Assembly: GCF_000733765.1 (NCBI RefSeq)
Contig: NZ_JPOG01000001.1
Location: 2,790,001-2,854,000, forward strand
DNA length: 64,000 bases
Direction: 5' to 3'
Source: Algiphilus aromaticivorans DG1253
Lineage (GTDB): Bacteria > Pseudomonadota > Gammaproteobacteria > Nevskiales > Nevskiaceae
The notes beneath the pieces are model-generated. The model searched no databases and had not been told where the DNA came from. It was given only the letters and a program-made list of their open reading frames with translations. The position numbers and the translations under genes were made by a program. This document shows, in pieces, positions 16,966 through 24,775 of this stretch; within the stretch, counting starts at the first letter, position 1, and every line of letters begins with the position of its first letter.

Positions 16966-18065
16966 TACGCCAGCTCGGCGCGCAAGCCCTTGCGCTGCAA
17001 CGGCGGGCCCCAGTCGCGCGACAGCGCATCGGCCGCACCCTGGCTCGCCAGCCACGCATCGACCTGCCCGCGGGCGGTGTCGTCGAGGCTGCGATAGGCC
17101 GCCTGTACCCGTTGCATCATCCACAGCGCGTAGGGCATGGCGCCGCGTTCAAAGCTGGTCTCGCCCATCGGGAAACGCACCGCTTCCATCATGCGCGGCA
17201 AGCGCCCGCGCTCTATAGGCGGCCGTTCAGCGTACGCAGCCACCTGGTCGCGAATGCCCTCGAGCATGGGTAGAAGCTCCCGGAAGACGGAGGCGACGAC
17301 CGGTGCCAATGTTTCCGGCAGCGCGTCATCGGCGAGCAACGCGCCACTGCCGGCTTCGCCGCCGTGCGCACGCGCGATCCAGGCCGCCAGCTCCGGGCGA
17401 GGAGCGATCAGTTCGCGCTTCGGCCACGGGTCGCGGCCGAGATGCGCATAGAGCGGGCCGGCCAGCGCGAAATCCGCAAGCGTCGGCCGCCCACCTAGAA
17501 GATAGTCGTGGCGCGTGAAATGCGCCTCAAGCGCGTCGAGCATGGCCTCGGTCCAGGCTTCCATGATCGGCTGCTGTGCAGGGGTGACACCGACGCCGGG
17601 CAGATAGCTCTTCAGCAATCTCGCCGAGCGCTGCGCCACACGCCGGCCGATGAAGGCCGGCGCCCAAGGCAGCAGCGCGCGACCGGCTTCGGTGAGGAAG
17701 AGCCGCTCGTTCTCGGGATAGGACCAGCGGTAGTGCATCGCCGGCGGAATCCAGTACTCGTCGGCCCACAGCTCGATCATCATCGCCGCCATCTGCTGCA
17801 CCGGAGTGTCCGGCATGACGGGGAGCTCGGGGTGGCGACGCTCCAGCTGCTCGATGATCGCGGTAGTGTCCTGCAACCATTCGCCCTCGGGCGTCACCAC
17901 CACCGGCATGGCCGTGGCGCCCGTCTTCTTCGGGAAGCGCTTCAGCAGCGTCCAGGCGTTCACCGCCACATCGTCGAAGGGGATGCCCTTGTAGCGCAGA
18001 TAGGCGCGCGCCTTGCCGCTGAAGTAGGAGAGATGCCAACCGTAGAGGCGATAGGTGTTTTTCAT
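16965..18065 (-). CDS. Extended glutathione S-transferase family protein
   Basis: 366 residues, first gene of a coupled pair. The N-terminal domain is YGWHLSYFSGKARAYLRY, nearly the same layout as its neighbour. The helical domain contains LWADEYWIPPAMHYRW and RPTLADFALAGPL (N-capping box). It shares the long C-terminal extension, including a segment starting FPMGETSFERGAMPY. The upstream region is a 480-bp gene-free stretch, and I see no copy of the TTACAT motif in it, so this pair may be regulated separately from the DUF3604 operons. Confidence 0.83.
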   Translation of the reverse strand: MKNTYRLYGWHLSYFSGKARAYLRYKGIPFDDVAVNAWTLLKRFPKKTGATAMPVVVTPEGEWLQDTTAIIEQLERRHPELPVMPDTPVQQMAAMMIELWADEYWIPPAMHYRWSYPENERLFLTEAGRALLPWAPAFIGRRVAQRSARLLKSYLPGVGVTPAQQPIMEAWTEAMLDALEAHFTRHDYLLGGRPTLADFALAGPLYAHLGRDPWPKRELIAPRPELAAWIARAHGGEAGSGALLADDALPETLAPVVASVFRELLPMLEGIRDQVAAYAERPPIERGRLPRMMEAVRFPMGETSFERGAMPYALWMMQRVQAAYRSLDDTARGQVDAWLASQGAADALSRDWGPPLQRKGLRAELA

Positions 18066-18543
18066 GCTGTTACCGGAGGTTGTTCATGCCTTGATGCTTG
18101 GCTCCATTGGGGAGCGTCCCGCCCTCTTGCTCCGCGAAGCGGCTCGCAGAGGATGGCCTAAGAACCGTTTCGCTCGCGGGTTCCGCGCCTCGTAGCGACA
18201 GCGCTATCAGATGCAGCCGCGCGACTGGCGCGGGGTACTTTGGTTCCGGCCAAAGTACCCAAAGCCATGGTGCCCGCCGGGTGGCCTGCTCCAGCTTCGC
18301 CGAAGCAGGTACCCGAGGCGGGCGCCGTGCTCGGAGCACGCGCGAACAGGCCATCCCTGGCCTGGTCGCGCTCGCTCGGCATCCTTGCCTCGCGACTCCT
18401 GCGCGCGACGCCCGCCTCGGCCACCCTAAAAGGGCACGGATCGCACTGGCTCGCCGCTTCGCGGCGTCGCCATCGGGTGATCGCCGTGCAAAAAAGCGGC
18501 GCGCCCTGCGGGATTCATTTGCAGCATCGACAAGCATCACGAA
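18066..18543. other. Gene-free region with a strong hairpin
   Basis: Both strands have open frames here, but their products are Arg/Ala/Pro-rich and unlike proteins, and none has a ribosome site. The notable element is a perfect 11-bp inverted repeat: GGGTACTTTGG (18233-18243) and CCAAAGTACCC (18250-18260) around a 6-nt loop. It has no T run. I recall similar GTACTTTGG/CCAAAGTAC hairpins as dispersed intergenic repeats in related genomes, but only one copy is in this window. Confidence 0.5.
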
Positions 18544-19623
18544 TCAGAAGGCAATCAGCGAATCAAAGAGGATCCCATCGTCTTCGGCCGGCAGATGCAC
18601 CCATAGCCCGTCGGCACCAACCTCTACCCGCCCGTCGTAGGCATCGGCGACGCCTTCGAGGAACAGGCTCTCCAGCATCCGGCTCGGCAGCTGCGGAACG
18701 ATGTGGTAGTAGACCAGCGCACCGACACCGGCCTGCTGCGCGATCTCGGCGGCCTCCACCGGGCTGGTGTGGTAGTCGAGGATGTCGCGCGTGATGGTCG
18801 CGAAACGGGCGTTGCCGGCCGCCTCGGCGGCCTCGGTAAGCACACCGACCAGCCCCGGATGTAGCGCCTCGTGCAGCAGTACATCGACGCCCTCGGCGAA
18901 GGCCGCCACCGTCGGCGAAGCCGTGGTGTCGCCGCTGATCACCACCGAGCGGCCGCGGTAGTCGAAGCGGTAGCCCACCGCCGGCTCGACCGGATCGTGG
19001 CTCACCGGAAAGGCCATCACGCGCAGCCCGTCGGCCGCGTAGACCTCGCGACCCGCCGCCTCCGGCATCGCGAAGGGCTGCGCAGTGGCGCCGGCTCCCG
19101 ACGGCGGCACGACCGCCGTCCCGTGATGCGCGACGCGGTAGCCGAAGTCGTGGGCGTAGGCGGCGTTGAAGCCGTCGACGATGGGGGTCACGCCCTCGGG
19201 CGCGATCACGGGCAGCGGCGCGTCGCGCCCGCCGCCGGCCCAGCGCTGCAGCATCAACTCGCCGAGGCCGTCGATGTGATCGGAATGGAAGTGCGTCAGC
19301 AGCAGCGCGTCGATGGCGCCGGCCGGCACCTGCATCGGCCCGAGGTTGCGCGGGCTGCCCGAGCCGACATCCACCACCAGCAACGTCTCGCCGGCCTGTA
19401 CCAGCACACAGGGGCCGGCGCGGCCGGGGTCGGGCAGGGGTGCGCCGGCGCCGCAGAGCGCGACGTTGAGGCCGCCGGCCATTTTCGCCAGACCCTCGCC
19501 CGCGAGCGCAGCCATGGCCTGGCGCTTCATGACGCCGCGCAGCAGCTGGTCGCCGAAGAAGTGAAGGCCGATCCCGGCGATCAGCGCCAGCCCCAGGATG
19601 CCGATGAGCAGCTTCTTGATCAT
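18544..19623 (-). CDS. MBL-fold metallo-hydrolase with signal anchor (RNase Z-like fold)
   Basis: 359 residues. An N-terminal hydrophobic helix (MIKKLLIGILGLALIAGIG) anchors or exports it. The metallo-beta-lactamase zinc motif LLTHFHSDHIDGLG is near residue 120, further ligands are in FPVSHDP, VISGDTT and a final His in VYYHIVP. The architecture resembles arylsulfatase/RNase Z-like MBL proteins, but the export signal argues against RNA processing; a periplasmic esterase or phosphodiesterase is more likely. Start at 19623 chosen because of GGGAG and the signal. Seventeen bp after the SDR gene, same operon. Confidence 0.83.
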   Translation of the reverse strand: MIKKLLIGILGLALIAGIGLHFFGDQLLRGVMKRQAMAALAGEGLAKMAGGLNVALCGAGAPLPDPGRAGPCVLVQAGETLLVVDVGSGSPRNLGPMQVPAGAIDALLLTHFHSDHIDGLGELMLQRWAGGGRDAPLPVIAPEGVTPIVDGFNAAYAHDFGYRVAHHGTAVVPPSGAGATAQPFAMPEAAGREVYAADGLRVMAFPVSHDPVEPAVGYRFDYRGRSVVISGDTTASPTVAAFAEGVDVLLHEALHPGLVGVLTEAAEAAGNARFATITRDILDYHTSPVEAAEIAQQAGVGALVYYHIVPQLPSRMLESLFLEGVADAYDGRVEVGADGLWVHLPAEDDGILFDSLIAF

Positions 19624-19639
19624 GCGGGTTCTCCCTATA

Positions 19640-20482
19640 TCAGCGATTCGCCGCGGCGCCGGCACGCGCCAGCGAGCGACGGAACAGCGCCGGCGCCCAG
19701 CGCTTGCCGAGATAGCCGGCGCGCGCGTCGCGGCCCACCACCAGCAGCGGACGGTCGGCAGCCGCGGCCGCCAACGCGCGGCGCGCTACCGTCTCGGGTG
19801 TGAGCTTATTGCGCGCGAACCACCGCGCGATGCCCTTGCGCGTGCGCGGGCTGTCCATGCGGCCGAAGAGCGCCAGCTTGTCCGCAATGGGCGTCTGCAC
19901 GAAACCCGGGCAGACCGCCGTCACACCGATACCCAGGGCGGACAGCTCGGCGCGCAGACTCTCGCTGAGCGCCACCACCGCCGCCTTGGTGGCGCCGTAG
20001 GCGCTCATGCCGGGGAAGCCGACCAGACCGGCGGCCGAGGCAATGTTGAGGATGTGGCCGCCGCCCCCACCGGCCTCGGCGCGGGCGCGCATCGCCGGCA
20101 ACAGCGTCTGCAGCACGCCCACCAGACCGAGGACGTTGAGCGCGTGCAGACGTTGCCATTCGGCCAGCGGCGTCTCTTCCAGCAACCCGGCGCTGACGAT
20201 GCCGGCGCTGGTGACGACGAGATCGGCCGCCTCGCCCATCGCCGCTACCGCCGGCACCAGCCGCGCGCGATCGGCTTCCTGCGTGACATCGGCTGCGAGC
20301 ACCGCCACCTCGGCTGCCCCCCGAGTGCGCAGCGACTGCGCCGCACGCTCGAGTGCGACCGGATCGCGCGCCACCAGCAGCAGGCGCGCACCCTGCGCCG
20401 CCAGCCGCTCGGCAATGCTGTAGCCGATGCCGCTGGAACCGCCCGTGATGACACAGAGCTTGCCCCCGAACGTCCCCGTCAT
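19640..20482 (-). CDS. SDR family NAD(P)-dependent oxidoreductase
   Basis: 280 residues, classical short-chain dehydrogenase. The cofactor motif TGGSSGIGYSIAE is at residues 13-25, the catalytic Ser lies in IASAAG and the active-site Tyr-x3-Lys in SAYGATKAA. The C-terminal 40 residues (from KGIARWFARNKLTP) are a basic/hydrophobic tail like those of membrane-associated SDRs acting on lipids or steroids. It heads an operon with the MBL-fold gene and is divergent from the DUF1302 operon across a promoter region with two cluster motifs. Confidence 0.88.
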   Translation of the reverse strand: MTGTFGGKLCVITGGSSGIGYSIAERLAAQGARLLLVARDPVALERAAQSLRTRGAAEVAVLAADVTQEADRARLVPAVAAMGEAADLVVTSAGIVSAGLLEETPLAEWQRLHALNVLGLVGVLQTLLPAMRARAEAGGGGGHILNIASAAGLVGFPGMSAYGATKAAVVALSESLRAELSALGIGVTAVCPGFVQTPIADKLALFGRMDSPRTRKGIARWFARNKLTPETVARRALAAAAADRPLLVVGRDARAGYLGKRWAPALFRRSLARAGAAANR

Positions 20483-20558
20483 CCCTCGTCTCCGAAAGCG
20501 GCCTCGGCGCGGGTCTCCGCCCTACTGGTACCGCGGAATCGGTAGCTTGCAATTATTT

Positions 20559-20576
20559 TTTACATGTTGTCAAATA
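20559..20576. promoter_or_regulatory. Shared cluster motif, copy B
   Basis: TTTACATGTTGTCAAATA in the SDR/DUF1302 divergent region. It overlaps the -35 hexamer of the rightward promoter, so a protein bound here would block it. Confidence 0.5.
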
Positions 20577-20595
20577 TAGGGCGTGCGCCTATGCT
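20567..20595 (+). promoter_or_regulatory. Candidate promoter of the DUF1302-PpiC-HupE-DUF3604 operon
   Basis: TTGTCA (20567-20572), 17-bp spacer, TATGCT (20590-20595), about 100 bp before the DUF1302 start. It sits between and partly within two copies of the cluster motif, which fits repression. Predicted by eye. Confidence 0.4.
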
Positions 20596-20603
20596 ACTGC
20601 GCG

Positions 20604-20621
20604 TTTACATAACGTCCAATT
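20604..20621. promoter_or_regulatory. Shared cluster motif, copy D
   Basis: TTTACATAACGTCCAATT, 9 bp downstream of the predicted -10 of the DUF1302 operon, so at the expected transcription start. Matches copy C over TTACATnnnGnCCAATT. Confidence 0.5.
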
Positions 20622-20693
20622 TCCGGAATAGTGCTGGCAAGGGGAATGGCGGCTTGGCCGCACATGTGCCGGGAAACGGCCGGAGGAGACACA

Positions 20694-22934
20694 ATGAGGC
20701 AATTGGGGGAGATCGCCGCGCGCCGTTGGAGCGTCCGGCTGCTACTCGGAACAGGGCTGCTGGCTGTGTCCGGCGCGGCACCGGCCGTGGACTGGCGGCT
20801 CGGCGAGGCAGAGTTCCGCCTGCAGGGACGCGTCGCCCTCGGCGCCACCTGGCGCACCAGCGACCGCGACGAACGGCTGCTCGCCAAGCTCAATGTGCCC
20901 GGTCAGGAGACGCTCTGCGACGCCGACGACTGTATCTCGCTCGCCGGCGACCCGGAGCCCAACCAGCGTCTGGTCGATGCCCGCGGCGGCTACAACGTCA
21001 ACGGCGACGACGGCAACCTCAACTACGCGCAGGGCGACATCGCCTACGCCACCGCGCAGTACGAACCCGTCCTGACACTCGACTGGGGCCGGCTGGCGGC
21101 CCGCGTCTCCGGACTGGCCTTCTTCGACCCGGTCAACAGCAACTTCGACACTTTCAACCAGAACACGCTCTATCAGCCAAGGCACGTGCCGCGGCGCCAC
21201 GATCTGGAAGCCGACCTGGGCAGCCGCTTCCGGCTTCTGGAAGCCTTCGTCAGTTTCCCGGTGCAGCTGTTCGGCAAGCCGCTGGGCCTGGCCATCGGGC
21301 AGCAGACGCTGCGCTGGGGCGAGAGCACCTTCCTGGTCTTCTCGAGCCTGAACCAGGTCAACCCGGTCAGCGCGCAGCTGCTGCGCCAGCCCGGCACGCG
21401 TCTGCGCAACGCCTTCGTGCCAGTACCGCTGTTCACGGCCGACTGGGAGCTCAGCCGCACCCTCGTGCTCGGTGGCTTCTATCAGCTCGATTGGGAGCCA
21501 TCCGAACCCGATGTCGCCGGCTCTCTGCTGTCGATCAGCGATGGCGCCGGCGCCGGCCGCGGCCCAACCCACATCACCCTCGGGATCGGCCAGTACCCGG
21601 AGGACCCGAACCGGCAGTTCCGGCCGGCCGGCCTGGCGGGGACCTTCTCCAGCGCCACACGCACCACCTATCTGCGCGACGAGCGCTTCGGCTACCCGCG
21701 CGACTCGGGCCAGTTCGGCCTGCGCGCCGAGTACTACGCCGACTGGCTCAACGGTGGGACCGAGCTGACCGCCTACGGCATGAACTATCACAGCCGCCTG
21801 CCCTATCTCAGCGGCTTCGCGGCGGAGGAAAGCTGTCTTCGCGATCTCGATGCCGTCGACCCGCAGGGTCTGGCCGGCCTGCTGCCGCAGCTCGTCGGGA
21901 CGCTGCCGGGCGGGCTGGACGGCGTCATCGACGAGACGCGCTTCGCGCAGGCGCTGATTGCCTGCGGCGGCTTCAACGGCAGCCTCAACGTCGTCAACGG
22001 CACCCTGCTGGAGGAACTCGCAGCGGCCGTGCCCGGAACCCCGGAGATCGGCGGCGAACCGACCCCGGTGGACACGTTCCAGCCCTTCGTCGACTACCCG
22101 GAGGACATCCGCCTCTTCGGCGTCAGCGGCACCACCAACATCGGCAGCTGGTCGGTGGCCGGCGAGATCGCCTACAGCCCGAACCAGCCCGTGCAGGTCC
22201 ACACGCGCGACGTCGTCTTCGCGGGTCTGAATCCTGCCTTCCCGGCCGAGGACATCGGCGTGGCGACCGACACCGGTGCCGTGCTGACGATCCCCGGGGC
22301 GCGCGCGGCCGTACCCGACTACCTGCAGACCCGCTACCGCGACCAGCCGCTCGAAGGCGGCCAACGCTTCAACGGCTACGAGCGGCTGCAGGTCGGGCAG
22401 GCGAGCTTCACCGCGATCCGCGTCTTCTCCAGCAGCAACTACATCCGCGCCGACCAGATCCTGCTGCTGGTCGAGGCCGGCGCCACCGGCATCTTCGACC
22501 TGCCGCCACTGAGCGAGCTGCAGATCGAGGGGGCCGGCGCCACCAACACGCACTTCAGCCCCGGCGCGGACGGCAGCGGCAGCGGCGGCGAGCCGGACAC
22601 GCGTCGGGCCAACCCCGAACAGGCCAACCCGAACATCTTCGCCGACGACTTCGCCTGGGGCTATCGCCTGCTGCTGGAGCCCAGCTATCTCAACGCGCTG
22701 TTCGGCTGGAGCATCTTCCCGCGCCTGCGCTTCGATCACGACGTGCACGGGACCTCGGCCTCGCCCATCCAGAACTTCGTTGCCGACCGCATCGAGATCA
22801 CCGCAGGCTTCGCCACGCGCTTCACGCCGAATACGACGCTGACGATGGAGCAGACCGTCTATGCCGGCGCCGGCGATCGCAACCTTCGGCAGGACCGCGA
22901 TCATTTCACCGCCGTGCTGACCTATGCCTTCTGA
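20694..22934 (+). CDS. DUF1302 family outer-membrane protein
   Basis: 746 residues. Signal peptide (about residues 12-31, ending APA), then a beta-rich protein with alternating strands, many Tyr/Trp/Asn, and a C-terminal VLTYAF whose final Phe is the usual beta-barrel assembly signal. GRVALGATWRTSDRDE near the mature start and GQQTLRWGEST further on fit DUF1302, a family often found with DUF1329 and RND-type genes in loci for hydrophobic substrates such as sterols. GGAGGAG upstream of the ATG supports the start. It heads a tightly packed operon with PpiC, HupE/UreJ and DUF3604, presumably providing outer-membrane passage for their substrate. Confidence 0.88.
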   Translation: MRQLGEIAARRWSVRLLLGTGLLAVSGAAPAVDWRLGEAEFRLQGRVALGATWRTSDRDERLLAKLNVPGQETLCDADDCISLAGDPEPNQRLVDARGGYNVNGDDGNLNYAQGDIAYATAQYEPVLTLDWGRLAARVSGLAFFDPVNSNFDTFNQNTLYQPRHVPRRHDLEADLGSRFRLLEAFVSFPVQLFGKPLGLAIGQQTLRWGESTFLVFSSLNQVNPVSAQLLRQPGTRLRNAFVPVPLFTADWELSRTLVLGGFYQLDWEPSEPDVAGSLLSISDGAGAGRGPTHITLGIGQYPEDPNRQFRPAGLAGTFSSATRTTYLRDERFGYPRDSGQFGLRAEYYADWLNGGTELTAYGMNYHSRLPYLSGFAAEESCLRDLDAVDPQGLAGLLPQLVGTLPGGLDGVIDETRFAQALIACGGFNGSLNVVNGTLLEELAAAVPGTPEIGGEPTPVDTFQPFVDYPEDIRLFGVSGTTNIGSWSVAGEIAYSPNQPVQVHTRDVVFAGLNPAFPAEDIGVATDTGAVLTIPGARAAVPDYLQTRYRDQPLEGGQRFNGYERLQVGQASFTAIRVFSSSNYIRADQILLLVEAGATGIFDLPPLSELQIEGAGATNTHFSPGADGSGSGGEPDTRRANPEQANPNIFADDFAWGYRLLLEPSYLNALFGWSIFPRLRFDHDVHGTSASPIQNFVADRIEITAGFATRFTPNTTLTMEQTVYAGAGDRNLRQDRDHFTAVLTYAF

Positions 22935-23766
22935 GGATGCCGCGCACGCCGGAATCCGCCGCCTGACCCGAGAACCGCTGCTCGTCTTCCTGCTGCTCGG
23001 CGCGCTGATATTCGCCGTCGACCGGATGGGGGTGGGGGCCGAAGCCGACACCATTGCCGTCTCCGAGGCGCGGCTGGGCAGCCTGCGCGCGGATTTCGCC
23101 GCCCGTGAAGGGCGCGCGCCCGACGCAGGTGAACTGGACACCCTGGTGGCGGACTGGGTCACCGAGGAGGCCCTCTACCGCCGCGCGCGCGAGCTGGGTC
23201 TGCATCGCAACGACCCGCTGATCCGCCGCCAGCTCGTGCGCAAGATGCGCTATCTCATCGAGGACGCCACGCCCCTGACCGAGCCGAGCCAGGCCGAGGC
23301 GGCAGCCTGGCTGGCCAAGCACCCGGAACGCTTCGGGACGCCGCCCCGCGTCAGCTTCGACCACGTCTTCATCGCGCGCGGCAGCAACGCCGAGGCGCGC
23401 GCCCGCGCCGCGCTCGCGCTCCTGCGCGACGGCGCGTCAGCCACCAACGGAATGGGCGATCCCTTCCCCGGCGGCGCGCGCGTCGACGACGCCACGCCAC
23501 AGCAGCTCGCGCGCGACTTCGGTAGCGGTTTCGCCACCGAGCTCGGCGCCCTGGAGCGCCATCGCTGGAGTGGTCCGGTGGCTACGCGACTGGGCTGGCA
23601 TCTGCTGCGCGTGACCGAACGCACGCCCTTCCAGGCGGCGACCGTGGAATCGGCCGGCGAGCGGCTGCGCGCCGACTACCGCAGCCATCAGCGCGAGCGC
23701 GCCAATGCCGAAGCCATCGAGACGCTTCGCGAAGGCTTCCGGGTCGAGCGAGCAGATCGGCAATGA
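22924..23766 (+). CDS. PpiC-type peptidyl-prolyl isomerase, membrane-anchored
   Basis: 280 residues. One membrane helix (LLVFLLLGALIFAVD, about 20-34), a SurA-like helical part, and a parvulin domain from about residue 125 (RVSFDHVFIARG). Its start overlaps the DUF1302 stop by 11 bp and its end overlaps the HupE start (ATGA). Parvulins of this sort help fold exported and outer-membrane proteins; the coupling suggests its client is a product of this operon. Paralogue of the gene at 11621. Confidence 0.85.
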   Translation: MPSEDAAHAGIRRLTREPLLVFLLLGALIFAVDRMGVGAEADTIAVSEARLGSLRADFAAREGRAPDAGELDTLVADWVTEEALYRRARELGLHRNDPLIRRQLVRKMRYLIEDATPLTEPSQAEAAAWLAKHPERFGTPPRVSFDHVFIARGSNAEARARAALALLRDGASATNGMGDPFPGGARVDDATPQQLARDFGSGFATELGALERHRWSGPVATRLGWHLLRVTERTPFQAATVESAGERLRADYRSHQRERANAEAIETLREGFRVERADRQ

Positions 23767-24764
23767 CCTGGCGCGCCCTCCTTCTGAGCTTCATGGTGCT
23801 AGCCCCGCCTGCGGCTGCGCACGAGCTACCCGTGGCCAGCGTGCAGCTGCAGTTGCAGGATACCCATCGGCTGAGTGTGGCGACCAAGGATCCGCTGCGC
23901 GGGGGCGAGCTGGTGGCGCCCATCGGACTGCGCTTCCAGCCCGACTGCGCCCGTACCGCCGCACCGCAAGTCGAGCGCACGGCGACGGCCGTTCTGCGCC
24001 GCTGGCAGCTGGAGTGCAGCCGGCCGCTCACCGAGACCCGCCTGACCGTCGAAGGTCTGGACCGCCAGCGGCCCGAAGCGATGCTGCACATCAGCCGCGC
24101 CAACGGTGACACGGAGTACACGCGCGTGGATCGCCTCGCTCCCGGCCTGGCGCTCGCCGGCGGCAAGGAAGCCGTCGGGCTGGACGCCTACTTCGGCATC
24201 GGCGTCGAGCACATCCTGCTCGGGCCGGACCATCTGCTCTTCGTGCTCGGGCTGATGCTGCTCATCGCCGCCACCGGCCGCGGCGCCGGCGCACTGCTGG
24301 CGACGGTGACGGCCTTCACGGTCGCGCACAGCCTCACGCTGGGGCTGGCGACGATAGGAGACATCACTCTGCCCAGGGGGGCCGTCGAGGCCGTCATTTC
24401 GCTGTCGATTCTGCTGCTGGCCGTCGAGCTGGCACGGCTGCGGCCGGGTGCGCCGCCGGCGACGCTGACGCAGCGCTTTCCCTGGCTCGTGGCCTTCGGC
24501 TTCGGGCTGCTGCACGGCTTCGGCTTCGCCGGTGCGCTCGCCGAGATCGGCCTGCCGCCGGACGCGCAATGGCGCGCACTGCTGCTCTTCAACCTCGGCG
24601 TCGAAGCCGGCCAGCTCGGCGTCATCGCGCTGCTCGTGCTGGGCGCGCGACTGCTGCACGCCACCACCCTGCTGGCCCGCGTCACGCGGCTGGCAACCAC
24701 CGCCATCGGCGCCGTCGCCGCCTTCTGGCTGCTCGACCGCCTGCAACCCGTCGTCGGTCTGTGA
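23763..24764 (+). CDS. HupE/UreJ-2 family membrane protein
   Basis: 333 residues. The signal peptide ends PPAAA, leaving a mature N-terminal His (HELPVASVQL). An exported beta domain of about 130 residues precedes six membrane helices with HILLGPDHLLFVLG and LLHGFGFAGAL, the metal-site-like motifs of HupE/UreJ proteins. Predicted to transport or handle Ni/Co or another metal ion across the inner membrane; substrate unproven. Coupled to the PpiC gene upstream, with the DUF3604 gene starting 11 bp downstream. The metal link to the DUF3604 hydrolase is inference. Confidence 0.87.
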   Translation: MTWRALLLSFMVLAPPAAAHELPVASVQLQLQDTHRLSVATKDPLRGGELVAPIGLRFQPDCARTAAPQVERTATAVLRRWQLECSRPLTETRLTVEGLDRQRPEAMLHISRANGDTEYTRVDRLAPGLALAGGKEAVGLDAYFGIGVEHILLGPDHLLFVLGLMLLIAATGRGAGALLATVTAFTVAHSLTLGLATIGDITLPRGAVEAVISLSILLLAVELARLRPGAPPATLTQRFPWLVAFGFGLLHGFGFAGALAEIGLPPDAQWRALLLFNLGVEAGQLGVIALLVLGARLLHATTLLARVTRLATTAIGAVAAFWLLDRLQPVVGL

Positions 24765-24775
24765 GGACACCCGCC

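Noticed and set aside
18070-18540. 156-codon frame on the minus strand in the gene-free region
   Set aside because: Arg/Ala-rich product crossing a perfect hairpin, no ribosome site; looks like a translated intergenic repeat.
20742-23162. 806-codon open frame on the minus strand
   Set aside because: Antisense shadow of the DUF1302 gene and the PpiC start; no motif or ribosome site.
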